Positions 1 through 7,386 of a DNA stretch of 23,532 nucleotides are shown here, in pieces. This stretch comes from an uncultured Bacilli bacterium (GTDB lineage: Bacteria; Bacillota_I; Bacilli_A; RF39; UBA660): contig CALVVH010000014.1 in the NCBI GenBank assembly GCA_944363805.1, forward strand, positions 1 to 23,532, given 5' to 3'. Under the pieces are notes generated by a model. The model ran no database searches. It saw only the letters and a program-made list of their open reading frames with translations, and had not been told where the DNA came from. A program made the position numbers and the translations under genes. The first letter of the stretch is position 1. Each line of letters starts with the position of its first letter.

Positions 1-59
1 TATTATATATTTATTATAAAATTATTTTATATATTTAAAAAGAGAAAGGAAGTTGATAT

Positions 60-134
60 ATGCATGATAAAAAAATAATTTTAAACATAAATTTAAATAG
101 GTGGTTTAAATATGAAAGGAGCCTATTTGAATAA
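60..134 (+). CDS. possible 24-residue mini-ORF upstream of recombinase
   Basis: ATG at 60 follows an AAAGGA-type ribosome binding site at about 44-49 and reads 24 codons to TAA. It overlaps the next mini-ORF (112-210) in another frame. The product is basic with a few aromatic residues and has no recognisable domain. It could be a leader peptide for the second mini-ORF or a chance ORF. Only the start context supports it. Confidence 0.25.
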   Translation: MHDKKIILNINLNRWFKYERSLFE

Positions 135-210
135 AATTTCATTTAAAGATCTTATTTTGAAGTACTTAATCGAAGAGATAATGAAAGAAGAAGGAGTAAA
201 CAATAATTAA
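112..210 (+). CDS. small 32-residue protein upstream of recombinase
   Basis: ATG at 112 is preceded by a strong AGGTGG site at 99-104 with 7-base spacing, the same type used by real genes in this window (12251-12256 and the minus-strand gene starting at 6195). It encodes 32 residues, mostly a predicted helix rich in Leu, Ile, Lys and Glu. I recognise no family. It lies 78 bases upstream of the serine recombinase on the same strand, so it may be an element-encoded regulatory or accessory peptide. The good ribosome binding site argues that it is translated; the function is unknown. Confidence 0.4.
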   Translation: MKGAYLNKISFKDLILKYLIEEIMKEEGVNNN

Positions 211-232
211 TGATTTGCAATTATTCATTAAT
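206..232. repeat. short inverted repeat before recombinase gene
   Basis: ATTAATGA at 206-213 and TCATTAAT at 225-232 form an 8-bp inverted repeat. ATTAATGAT also recurs directly at 206-214 and 228-236. It lies between the mini-ORF stop and the recombinase start, so it could be an operator for recombinase expression. The AT richness makes chance plausible. Confidence 0.3.
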
Positions 233-288
233 GATGTTATCATTCATTTGTCTAAATACCCAATTAAGTAAGAGGATTGGAGGAATGA

Positions 289-1944
289 ATGAATAATACT
301 TACTTAAATGGATTAGATTTCAATGTTGGAATCTATATAAGATTATCTCAAGAAGATAAGGACAAAAAATATGAATCTGATAGTGAAAGTGTAATAAATC
401 AAAAAGAATTATTAAGAAATTATGTTAAAAATAATAATTTTAATTTAGTTAAAGAATATGTTGATGATGGATTTTCTGGAACTGATTTTGAAAGACCAGG
501 ATTTAAAAGTTTATTAGAAGATATCAATAATAAAAAAATTAATTGTGTAATAGTAAAAGATTTATCAAGACTTGGCCGAGATCATGTTATGACTGGTTAT
601 TATATTGAAACCTTTTTTCCAGAGAACAATATAAGATTTATTTCTATATTGGAATCCTTTGATAGTTTTAAAAATCAAGCTAGTAATGATTCATCAACAT
701 TTATAATTGCTTGTAATGATTATTATAGTAAACAAAATTCTATTAAAATTAGAAATGTTTTAAATGAAAAAAGAAAGAATGGAAAGTTTATAGGAAGTTT
801 ACCTAGTTTTGGATATATGAGAGATCCTAAAGATAAAGGACACTTAATTCCTAATCCAGAAACTGCTCCGATTGTTAAAAAGATATTCAAGTGGAGAGCA
901 GATGGTATTGGACCTACTGAAATAGCAACTAGATTAAATAATAATAATGTTCCAACTCCAAGTGGTTATAAGAAAACAAATTTTTCTTCTAGATTAATTG
1001 ATAGAGATACTTGGAATATTTCCACAGTAAAGAAAATTTTAACAAATAGAATTTATACTGGAGATATGGTTCAACATACTCAAACTAAAGTAAATTATAA
1101 GTCTAAGAAAAAAATAAATCTTGATGAAAGTTTATGGATGATAGTAGAAAATACACATGAACCTTTAGTTGATAAAACAACATTTGAGTATGTTCAATCA
1201 CTTAGAAAAAGATATACAAGAAATGTACCTATAAAAACAGGTAGGGAAAAAAGGATTTTGGAAGGTAAGCTATTTTGTAAGGAATGTGGAAATAGATTAT
1301 CTATTTATTATAGAAAAAAACAAAAGTATTGGTCTATTAATTGCAATAGATATTCTAGAGATCCAAAAAGAGGTAGATGTAGTTCACATTTCTTTCCATA
1401 TGATTATCTAGAAGAACAAATATTAGAAAAAATTGATGAATCAGTATCTACTTTTATTAAAGAATTAAATATAGATGAATTAAATAAAGAAGTAATAAAA
1501 ACAATTTATAAGCAAACACAAAGTGTTGATAAAAAGATTAGTGATTTAAAGAAAGAGAAAGAACAAATATTAAATAGGTTATCTAATTTGTATAATGATA
1601 GATGCGAAGGTATTATAACGGGAACATTATATAAAGAATTATCTTTAGAATCAGAAAAAAAGTTACAGAAAATAAATGAAAGTATTAAAAATGAAGAAAC
1701 AAAAAAATTAAATATAAAAAATAAAAGTGCAATATTACCTAATTACACTAAAAGAATAAAAGAACTATTAGATTTAAAGAAACCTAAAAAAGCATTAACA
1801 GATACATTGATAGATAGAATAGTAATTGACGAAAAAAGAAATATATATATAATGTTTAAATATGAAGTTATTCCAAATATTAATTTTAAATATGAAACTA
1901 GAAATTTATCTAGAAATCCGTATGGTAGAAAAGGAAAAAAATAA
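289..1944 (+). CDS. large serine recombinase (site-specific integrase)
   Basis: This 551-residue protein catalyses insertion and excision of a mobile element through a covalent serine-DNA intermediate. An N-terminal resolvase domain (about 13-160) contains the nucleophile Ser20 in the IRLSQ motif, the GFSGTDFERP motif and KDLSRLGRD. A recombinase DNA-binding domain follows (about 170-290), then a zinc ribbon with Cys330, Cys333, Cys352 and Cys364, then a coiled coil (about 395-460) typical of large serine integrases and TnpX/TndX proteins. ATG 289 is chosen because GGAGG at 279-283 precedes it and ATG 285 meets a stop at once. It is probably the enzyme of the element whose right end lies near 4380 in the amidase gene, and it points towards that junction. 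Family assignment is firm; the link to that junction is inferred. Confidence 0.96.
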   Translation: MNNTYLNGLDFNVGIYIRLSQEDKDKKYESDSESVINQKELLRNYVKNNNFNLVKEYVDDGFSGTDFERPGFKSLLEDINNKKINCVIVKDLSRLGRDHVMTGYYIETFFPENNIRFISILESFDSFKNQASNDSSTFIIACNDYYSKQNSIKIRNVLNEKRKNGKFIGSLPSFGYMRDPKDKGHLIPNPETAPIVKKIFKWRADGIGPTEIATRLNNNNVPTPSGYKKTNFSSRLIDRDTWNISTVKKILTNRIYTGDMVQHTQTKVNYKSKKKINLDESLWMIVENTHEPLVDKTTFEYVQSLRKRYTRNVPIKTGREKRILEGKLFCKECGNRLSIYYRKKQKYWSINCNRYSRDPKRGRCSSHFFPYDYLEEQILEKIDESVSTFIKELNIDELNKEVIKTIYKQTQSVDKKISDLKKEKEQILNRLSNLYNDRCEGIITGTLYKELSLESEKKLQKINESIKNEETKKLNIKNKSAILPNYTKRIKELLDLKKPKKALTDTLIDRIVIDEKRNIYIMFKYEVIPNINFKYETRNLSRNPYGRKGKK

Positions 1945-2027
1945 CTTTAATATTGTTCTATTTTAATCATAATTAATAAATTTATAGTATAATAATGTTG
2001 TAGTTTAATTTGAAGGGATGTAATTAT

Positions 2028-2756
2028 ATGATTAAAGTCGAATTAACAAAAAATTATACTGGCATTAATATATCTGGTGACTATGAAGATTTAGATTTTC
2101 TATATGATTCAATCTATTATTTTATAAAAGAAGAACCTAAAAGTTTAATTGAAGAATCTATGCAAGATCATATTTTTGGATTTTTATATGAGGTTAGACA
2201 TTGTTATCAAGGCGATAGAGATTTTAAATTTGTTGATAATGAACTTAGAGAAGAAGTTAGAGAATATCAAAAGATACCAAAAAAGGAGATCTCAAATAAC
2301 AATTTATATTATAGTTTTGACTATGTTTTAACTGATTTATTTACAGATATGGTATTAATAAAATATTTTATTATGAATATTCCAAAAACTGAAAAAAATG
2401 ATTATAATCCATATTTGAATAATGTTAAATTGTTTTATTCGCAAATTTTAAATTTAATGCAAGAAATTTTAACACCTACAAAGATGAAAAAATTAGAAAA
2501 AGGATTAATTGATACAATAATTTCAGATAAAATATTTTTTCCGCAATGGTTTGATGTTATAACATGCAATTACTTGAAACAAACTAAAGAAAAAAGGGTA
2601 AAAGAGTTATCTAAAACTTTAGATGCTATTTATAATTATAGTGATTATATAGATTACTCTGAAATGAAAATAGAAGTAGAAAAATATTGTAATGAAAATA
2701 ATTGTTTAATAACAAATGTAACAATGTGTGAATATCCTGATGAAATAGAATGGTAA
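2028..2756 (+). CDS. DUF6904-like protein of unknown function
   Basis: This 242-residue soluble protein has no membrane segment. Start ATG 2028 is preferred over an in-frame TTG at 2010 because AAGGGA (2013-2018) sits 9 bases before it. The opening KVELTKNYTGINISGDY, the RHCYQGDRD motif near residue 65 and the C-terminal YPDEIEW resemble my recollection of the DUF6904 family, found mostly in Firmicutes, which has no known biochemical role. It lies between the recombinase and the element's right junction, so it is cargo. A TATAAT at 1988-1993 could be its -10 box, but no good -35 is visible. The family assignment is from memory and should be treated as tentative. Confidence 0.6.
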   Translation: MIKVELTKNYTGINISGDYEDLDFLYDSIYYFIKEEPKSLIEESMQDHIFGFLYEVRHCYQGDRDFKFVDNELREEVREYQKIPKKEISNNNLYYSFDYVLTDLFTDMVLIKYFIMNIPKTEKNDYNPYLNNVKLFYSQILNLMQEILTPTKMKKLEKGLIDTIISDKIFFPQWFDVITCNYLKQTKEKRVKELSKTLDAIYNYSDYIDYSEMKIEVEKYCNENNCLITNVTMCEYPDEIEW

Positions 2757-2777
2757 TATGTAAATATTTTTAAAATA

Positions 2778-2810
2778 TCGACAATAAAAACGCTTTATAC
2801 TATGTATAAT
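2778..2810 (+). promoter_or_regulatory. possible promoter for the AlbA_2 gene
   Basis: TATAAT at 2805-2810 lies 21 bases after TCGACA (2778-2783), and TATACT lies at 2796-2801. Spacing is not ideal for either pair, so only the -10 element is suggestive. It sits just upstream of the ribosome binding site of the 2831 gene. Confidence 0.35.
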
Positions 2811-2830
2811 AAATATAAGGAGATGATTCG

Positions 2831-4333
2831 ATGACTGAAGCTGAAGTAATTGAGGCAATAAATTATGTAAGAAAATATAATACCGAAACAAATATGATTG
2901 AAGTTAAGACAGCATCAATGGATTTTCCTAAAAAATGTTATGATACTTTTTCAAGTTTTTCTAATAAATATGGTGGAATCATTATTTTTGGTATAAATGA
3001 AGAAAATGGCTTTAAAACTGAAGGCGTATATGATTTGAATGATTTGCAAAAGAAAATTTCTTCTTTATGTAGTGATTCTATGGAACCGGCAATTAGACCT
3101 GATATTTTACCTATGGAATTTGAGGGTAAAAATATATTGGCTGTTAAAATCGATGAAATTCTTCAAAATAAGAAACCTTGCTATTATATACCAAAAGGGT
3201 TAAATAAAGGTTCATATACAAGAGTTGGAGATAGAGATGAAGTAATGACTGATTATGAAATTTATGCACTCCAAAGTTATAATGATCATATTTTTGAAGA
3301 TACCAGACCTACAAAGAGAGCAAGTATTGATGATTTAAATCAAGAAGAATTAACAAAATACATCAATAAGTTAAAAGAAGAAAAACCAAATTTTGCTAAA
3401 AACGATTTTGATAAATGTTTAAAAATATGTGGTATTACGGATACTAATGATGAGAAAGTATATCCAACTTTAGCTGGTACGATGTTGTTTGGAGAATTTC
3501 CACAGACTTATTATCCTCAACTATTTGTTGCTTGTGTTGTAATTCCAGGTATCGAAATTGGAGATACAGGTGTTTTAGGAGAAAGATTTATTGATAATAA
3601 AAGAGTTGAAGGAACTATAGAAGAAATGATTACTGGTACTATGAACTTTTTGACGCGAAATATGAAAAATAGTGTAATAATTAATTCTCAAGGAAAAAGA
3701 ATTAATAGAACTGAGTATCCATTAGAGGCATTAAGAGAAGCTGTTGCTAATGCTTTAATTCATAGAGATTATAGTACACAAACTGAAAATGCATATGTAT
3801 CAGTTTATATGTATAATGATAGAATTGAAATTATAAATCCAGGTGCACTTTATGGTACTAATAAATTAGAAAAATTAGGAACAGCAACAACGATGGAATC
3901 AAGAAATCCAACTATTGTTAGAATTCTTGAAGAAAAAGGTGATGTAATTGAAAATCGTCATTCTGGAATTCCAACAATGATAAGAGAAATGAAAAAATAC
4001 GGATTACCTAAACCTGAATTTTATGAAGAAAGAGATAGCTTTAAAGTTATTTTTAGAAATAAAAATGTTGTTACTAATGAACAAAGTGATACACAAAGTG
4101 ATGCACAAAGTGATACACAAAAATCACAATTAGATATAGAAAAGAAAGTTCTTGACTTTTGTATAGAACCAAAGTCAGCACAAGAAATAAGAACATATTT
4201 AAATATTTCATCAAAAAGATATGTTGCGTACGAAATAATTCGTCCTTTAATTAATAGTGGAAAATTAGATTATACAAATAAAAATAGTATTAATGCTAGA
4301 AATCAAAAATATTTAACTATAAAAAAAGATTAA
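2831..4333 (+). CDS. AlbA_2 / HATPase_c_4 regulator-like protein
   Basis: This 500-residue protein has the layout of putative transcriptional regulators with a Schlafen AlbA_2 domain. Residues about 15-135 form AlbA_2 (MIEVKTA, then FSNKYGGIIIFGI). A RecG-like HATPase_c_4 region at about 295-400 carries EAVANALIHRDY. A hydrophilic linker (about 418-432) is built of SDTQ repeats. The C-terminal 70 residues look like a winged helix. Start ATG 2831 follows AAGGAG. Members are common on mobile elements and are thought to bind nucleic acid; no reaction is established for this type. It is the last gene before the element's right boundary, on the same strand as the recombinase. A regulatory or defence role is only inferred. 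Confidence 0.88.
   Translation: MTEAEVIEAINYVRKYNTETNMIEVKTASMDFPKKCYDTFSSFSNKYGGIIIFGINEENGFKTEGVYDLNDLQKKISSLCSDSMEPAIRPDILPMEFEGKNILAVKIDEILQNKKPCYYIPKGLNKGSYTRVGDRDEVMTDYEIYALQSYNDHIFEDTRPTKRASIDDLNQEELTKYINKLKEEKPNFAKNDFDKCLKICGITDTNDEKVYPTLAGTMLFGEFPQTYYPQLFVACVVIPGIEIGDTGVLGERFIDNKRVEGTIEEMITGTMNFLTRNMKNSVIINSQGKRINRTEYPLEALREAVANALIHRDYSTQTENAYVSVYMYNDRIEIINPGALYGTNKLEKLGTATTMESRNPTIVRILEEKGDVIENRHSGIPTMIREMKKYGLPKPEFYEERDSFKVIFRNKNVVTNEQSDTQSDAQSDTQKSQLDIEKKVLDFCIEPKSAQEIRTYLNISSKRYVAYEIIRPLINSGKLDYTNKNSINARNQKYLTIKKD
4081..4116 (+). repeat. three 12-bp tandem repeats inside the AlbA_2 gene
   Basis: Three in-frame copies of a 12-base unit (ACAAAGTGATAC, with one A-to-G change) run from 4081 to 4116, with a partial fourth copy after them. 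They encode a repeated Ser-Asp-Thr/Ala-Gln linker. Because the unit is a multiple of three, copy changes would alter linker length without shifting frame. Confidence 0.85.
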
Positions 4334-4371
4334 ATATAAATTTTTTTAAAATAAGTTGTAGTGGAGAGTAG

Positions 4372-4386
4372 AATATTCGTGGTGGT
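4372..4386. other. inferred right junction (attR) of the integrated element
   Basis: Homology to the amidase begins at about 4381 (GGDGAEV and onward), while a TAG stop in that frame at 4369 and unrelated AT-rich sequence lie to the left. Family memory suggests a third Gly codon (GGT) where CGT stands at 4378-4380. This places the crossover near the GT shared by CGT and GGT, consistent with the 2-bp core that serine integrases use. The exact base is uncertain, because the left junction is outside the window. Confidence 0.5.
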
Positions 4387-5466
4387 GATGGGGCAGAAGT
4401 AATATATGCTCTTAGAAATAGCGATGCTTTTTCCGCGAGGATAGCTAGAGAATTGGAAACTGCTGGTCAAAATGTTAGGAAGTACTATCAAAGGAGATTA
4501 CCTAGTAATCCAGCAAAAGATTATTACTATATAATGCGGGATACTCCAAATAATGAAACAGTAATTGTGGAATATGGTTTTGCTGATTCAACTGGTGATG
4601 ATGTAAATCAGCTTAAAAATAATTGGGAAGAGTTAGCAGAGGCAGTAACTAAGGCAATTGTGGAATATGCTGGAGGTGTTTATCAAGCGCCAGTTGGTTC
4701 AAATTATTATACAGTTCAAAGTGGAGATAGCTTGTGGAGTATTTCTAAAAAGTTTGGTATAAGCGTAGGTGAGTTAAAACAAGCAAATAATTTGACAAGT
4801 AATTTATTAAGTATCGGTCAAAATTTATATATTCCAAATAAAGAAACAGATGTTACTAAATCAGAATATATAGTTAGTAAGGGAGATACTTTGTATGGAA
4901 TTGCTCAAAAATTTGGAACTACTGTTGATAACTTAAAATCTATCAACAATTTAACAACCGATTCACTTGCTATTGGACAAATATTAAAGATTCCAAGTGA
5001 AGAAGAAAGTAACACAAATACTTATACAGTAAAAAGCGGAGATACGCTTTATGGAATAGCTAGTAAATATAATACAACTGTAGATGAATTAAAAAGTTTA
5101 AATAACTTAACAAGTAATACATTAAGTATTGGTCAAACTTTAAAAATACCTAGTGGTACAACTAGTGATAATTCTTCTACATATACTGTAAAAAGTGGAG
5201 ATACTTTATATGGTATTGCTAATAAATATAATACAACAGTTGATGCAATAAAGAATTTGAATAATTTAGGCAGTAATAATCTTAGTATTGGCCAAGTATT
5301 AAAGATACCTAATGGTAGTACTGAAAAAGTTACTTATACAGTTAAAAGTGGTGATACTCTTTATAGTATAGCTAGAGAATTTGGGACGACAGTTTCAGCT
5401 CTTACAGCTTTAAATAATTTGGCAACGACAGTCTTATCAATTGGCCAGAAGTTATTATTACCATAA
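4372..5466 (+). pseudogene. 3' part of interrupted LysM N-acetylmuramoyl-L-alanine amidase
   Basis: The intact enzyme would cleave the amide bond between MurNAc and the stem peptide. From 4381 the frame reads straight into the C-terminal part of an Amidase_3 domain (GGDGAEVIYALRNSDAFSAR, later QRRLPSN and VIVEYGF with the catalytic Glu), then five LysM wall-binding repeats of about 44 residues starting near 4702, 4861, 5020, 5179 and 5332, each with a GDS/GDT-LW/Y core. The N-terminal half with the zinc-binding His/Glu/His residues is missing, and a stop at 4369 closes the frame. No convincing start precedes the remnant (TTG 4453 has no ribosome binding site). The serine-recombinase element ends here, so the gene is probably split by insertion and its 5' half lies left of the window. 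Excision could restore it. Confidence 0.85.
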
Positions 5467-5467
5467 G

Positions 5468-5505
5468 AAAAGAACAAGTTATTTTTTCAACTTGTTTTTT
5501 TTGTT
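5468..5505. terminator. bidirectional hairpin terminator
   Basis: The stem 5468-5480 / 5489-5501 has the core AACAAGTT/AACTTGTT and an 8-base loop. It is followed by a T run on the plus strand and a T-rich stretch on the minus strand. It ends the amidase remnant and overlaps the stop of the converging minus-strand gene. Confidence 0.85.
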
Positions 5506-6195
5506 TTTGTTTTTCTCATTGATTTCAGCAATAAACTTTTTTGTTTTTTCCTTTTGGTCTTGAATTATTTTGGACATATTAGGGAAGGCTTTGACAATCC
5601 GTTCATACATGAATATATTATTATGAATAAATTTGTGGACGGCCTTTTTAATCTCTTCAGTAGAATCTTTAGTAATGCTACGCGTAATAGTCTTTAAATT
5701 AAATACTACATTGAAAGAAATAAATACGTCGATGATAAATAAGCTCATGGTAATTATGGCAATTATACTGAGGGAATTAAAACTCAATTTGCCTAATAAA
5801 TTTAGTAAAAATGGATTAACATATTTGACTACGATGACTCCAACTATACCAAAAGGAACCATTGTTTCTAGACAGATTCTTCCATTGATATTAAAGCGCA
5901 TGTTGGAGTAATCCCACCAGCGAAGTTTAAATATTTTTTCCATTAACCAACTAGTTACATATTCTAGAACAGAACAAATTAGAACTGACAAAGCAAATAA
6001 TACAATAGGGTCATCAGCATAACTAGAAAGTAAAATAACTAAAAGAAGACAACCGGCGCCATATATAGGACAGTAGGGGCCAATTAAAAAACCACGATTT
6101 ACAATTCTTTTTAGTTCAACTATAGAAAATAGTAATTCCAACATCCAGCCAATTATTGAATAGATAATAAACAATAAAAAATAGGTATAATACAT
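5479..6195 (-). CDS. CmpB/DUF1113-type membrane protein (putative ABC permease)
   Basis: This 238-residue polytopic protein has about five to six hydrophobic helices in the first 190 residues and a Lys-rich cytoplasmic tail ending in a KNKKNK stretch. GWMLELLF, NRGFLIGPYCPIYG and EYVTSWLMEK are typical of the family annotated as putative ABC transporter permease (CmpB, DUF1113), whose substrate is unknown. Start ATG at 6195 is chosen because GGTGG stands 6 bases before it. An in-frame ATG at 6216 overlaps the -10 box of a good promoter and cannot be the start of that transcript. It stands alone between a terminator and the sleB-like gene on the same strand, with its own promoter. Confidence 0.85.
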   Translation of the reverse strand: MYYTYFLLFIIYSIIGWMLELLFSIVELKRIVNRGFLIGPYCPIYGAGCLLLVILLSSYADDPIVLFALSVLICSVLEYVTSWLMEKIFKLRWWDYSNMRFNINGRICLETMVPFGIVGVIVVKYVNPFLLNLLGKLSFNSLSIIAIITMSLFIIDVFISFNVVFNLKTITRSITKDSTEEIKKAVHKFIHNNIFMYERIVKAFPNMSKIIQDQKEKTKKFIAEINEKNKNKKNKLKK

Positions 6196-6214
6196 GTTAA
6201 ACCACCATATACCC

Positions 6215-6242
6215 ATTATACTCTATATTGCCAGTTTTGCAA
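6215..6242 (-). promoter_or_regulatory. promoter for the CmpB-like gene
   Basis: On the minus strand, TTGCAA (6242-6237), a 16-base spacer and TATAAT (6220-6215) make a sigma-A-type promoter with transcription expected from about 6208. This gives a short leader and decides the start at 6195. Confidence 0.7.
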
Positions 6243-6244
6243 GT

Positions 6245-6667
6245 TTAATGTAATTCTTGACATATACCTGGGTCAGGATTGTAGAAACAATGGCCTTTAT
6301 AGCGTCCTGCTAGTTGTTGGTCATACCAAGTTGATTTGCAATCACTATTTCCTGATGGAGCATAAAACCACAATGCATTAGTGGCAGGATAGTAGTATTC
6401 ACCATTTAGTATTCTTTGAGCTAATTGTTTTTCATAGGCGGTAGATGTAGCATTAAATAATGAAGAATTAGTTCCAACAAATTGATTAGGTTGGTAGATT
6501 GCATCGTAGATGCTATCAATATTTCTAAAAGTTAAACAATCAGCTAAAACACGATTGATTACTACATTTCCGACCATTAACATGCCAAGGTCTCCTTCAT
6601 TTAAAGCTTCAGCGCGCATTATTCTTGCTAACAAGTCAAGTTCATTAGCGGTATAGTTGATAATCAT
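6245..6667 (-). CDS. SleB-like cell wall hydrolase
   Basis: This 140-residue protein corresponds to the Hydrolase_2 domain of SleB/CwlJ enzymes, which cut peptidoglycan glycan strands and degrade cortex in spore formers. Glu20 in RIMRAEA is the expected catalytic acid, followed by MVGNVVINRV, the IYQPNQF motif and NALWFYAP. There is no signal peptide and no peptidoglycan-binding domain, so it is the CwlJ-like minimal form. ATG 6667 is favoured over an in-frame GTG 9 bases upstream because AGGTG stands 6 bases before it. It may act in spore germination or in vegetative wall turnover; nothing nearby settles which. No clear promoter was found. Confidence 0.9.
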   Translation of the reverse strand: MIINYTANELDLLARIMRAEALNEGDLGMLMVGNVVINRVLADCLTFRNIDSIYDAIYQPNQFVGTNSSLFNATSTAYEKQLAQRILNGEYYYPATNALWFYAPSGNSDCKSTWYDQQLAGRYKGHCFYNPDPGICQELH

Positions 6668-6754
6668 ATAACTCACCTAGTAGTATTTTATGTTATTAGT
6701 TTGGTATTAGTGCCTAAAAATACAACAAAAATACTAGTAAAATAAAATTTATTG

Positions 6755-6763
6755 TGTTATAAT
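6755..6763 (+). promoter_or_regulatory. extended -10 promoter of tRNA-Trp
   Basis: TGTTATAAT gives an extended -10 element (TGn plus TATAAT at 6758-6763), 20 bases before the tRNA 5' end. The -35 region is weak. It probably drives tRNA-Trp and possibly the operon that follows. Confidence 0.6.
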
Positions 6764-6783
6764 TTTTATACCAAGTCGTAATT

Positions 6784-6857
6784 AGGGGCGTGGTATAATG
6801 GTAGCATAGGAGTCTCCAAAACTTTTGATGGGAGTTCGATTCTCTCCGCCCCTGCCA
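6784..6857 (+). tRNA. tRNA-Trp (CCA anticodon)
   Basis: A full cloverleaf is visible. The acceptor stem AGGGGCG pairs with CGCCCCT. The anticodon loop is CTCCAAA with anticodon CCA, on a stem with two G-U pairs, and the T loop is TTCGATT. The 3' end is discriminator G followed by an encoded CCA. It closely resembles Bacillus tRNA-Trp. No strong terminator follows before the secretion operon. Anticodon CCA reads UGG only. Confidence 0.96.
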
Positions 6858-6923
6858 TTTTTTAGGTGATAAAATATTTTATTTTAGACTTTCGACTTGA
6901 GAGAAAAGGATGGAAGTGATTGT

Positions 6924-7376
6924 ATGACGTTTGTAAGAAATACCTTATTTATATGTTGTATAGCGCTTTTATCTTTTTTTTGTTATATGAATGAACCATT
7001 AGCTAGTAGTGGAAATGTTGAAACTATTAGTATTGTGGAGAGTGATAGATTATTTGCTGGCCAAAGTGATGGAGTTTGCCAAAGTGTTAAGTCTTGTGAT
7101 AACTTATTTGGAGATCCTGATGATGTTGACTGTACTGCTTATTGGATGCAATGGATTTTAAATATAGCTAAATATGTAGCCATTGCAGCATTATTAGTAC
7201 TTAGCACAGTAGATTTTATTAAAGCTTTGGCTTCTAATGATAAAGATGCTTTAAAGAAGGCGAGTATGACTACTGCAAAACGTTTTATTTTTGTAGTAAT
7301 TTTGTTCTTCTTACCGATTATTGTCGATTTCATAATGCGTTTATTTGGAGCTTATGGAACTTGTGGGATTGGTTAG
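6924..7376 (+). CDS. VirB2-like pilin subunit of the type IV secretion operon
   Basis: This 150-residue protein has a signal peptide (about 1-28, hydrophobic core CCIALLSFFC, likely cut near LASS), then an extracytoplasmic segment with Cys52, Cys58 and Cys70, and two hydrophobic helices (about 77-101 and 120-141) joined by a short basic loop, ending GTCGIG with Cys147. Signal peptide plus two helices and a short polar loop is the VirB2/T4SS-pilin pattern; it resembles small pilin-like proteins of Gram-positive and mycoplasma conjugation modules. ATG 6924 follows GGAAGTG; an upstream in-frame TTG (6897) is less likely because the signal peptide fits ATG. It is the first gene of the operon and 67 bases after tRNA-Trp. 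The role is inferred from topology and position. Confidence 0.75.
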   Translation: MTFVRNTLFICCIALLSFFCYMNEPLASSGNVETISIVESDRLFAGQSDGVCQSVKSCDNLFGDPDDVDCTAYWMQWILNIAKYVAIAALLVLSTVDFIKALASNDKDALKKASMTTAKRFIFVVILFFLPIIVDFIMRLFGAYGTCGIG

Positions 7377-7386
7377 GTGAGTTAGA

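Noticed and set aside
4700..5460. Regular repeats resembling an array
   Set aside because: They are five diverged LysM coding repeats of about 130-160 bases, not a CRISPR or satellite array.
6681..6736. 9-bp inverted repeat (TAGTATTTT / AAAATACTA) between sleB-like gene and tRNA-Trp
   Set aside because: Arms are AT-rich and 36 bases apart in a region of low complexity; chance is likely.
6784..6857. tRNA-Trp as the attachment site of an integrated secretion element
   Set aside because: No copy of the tRNA 3' end was found after the operon (18040-18400), and no integrase lies next to it.
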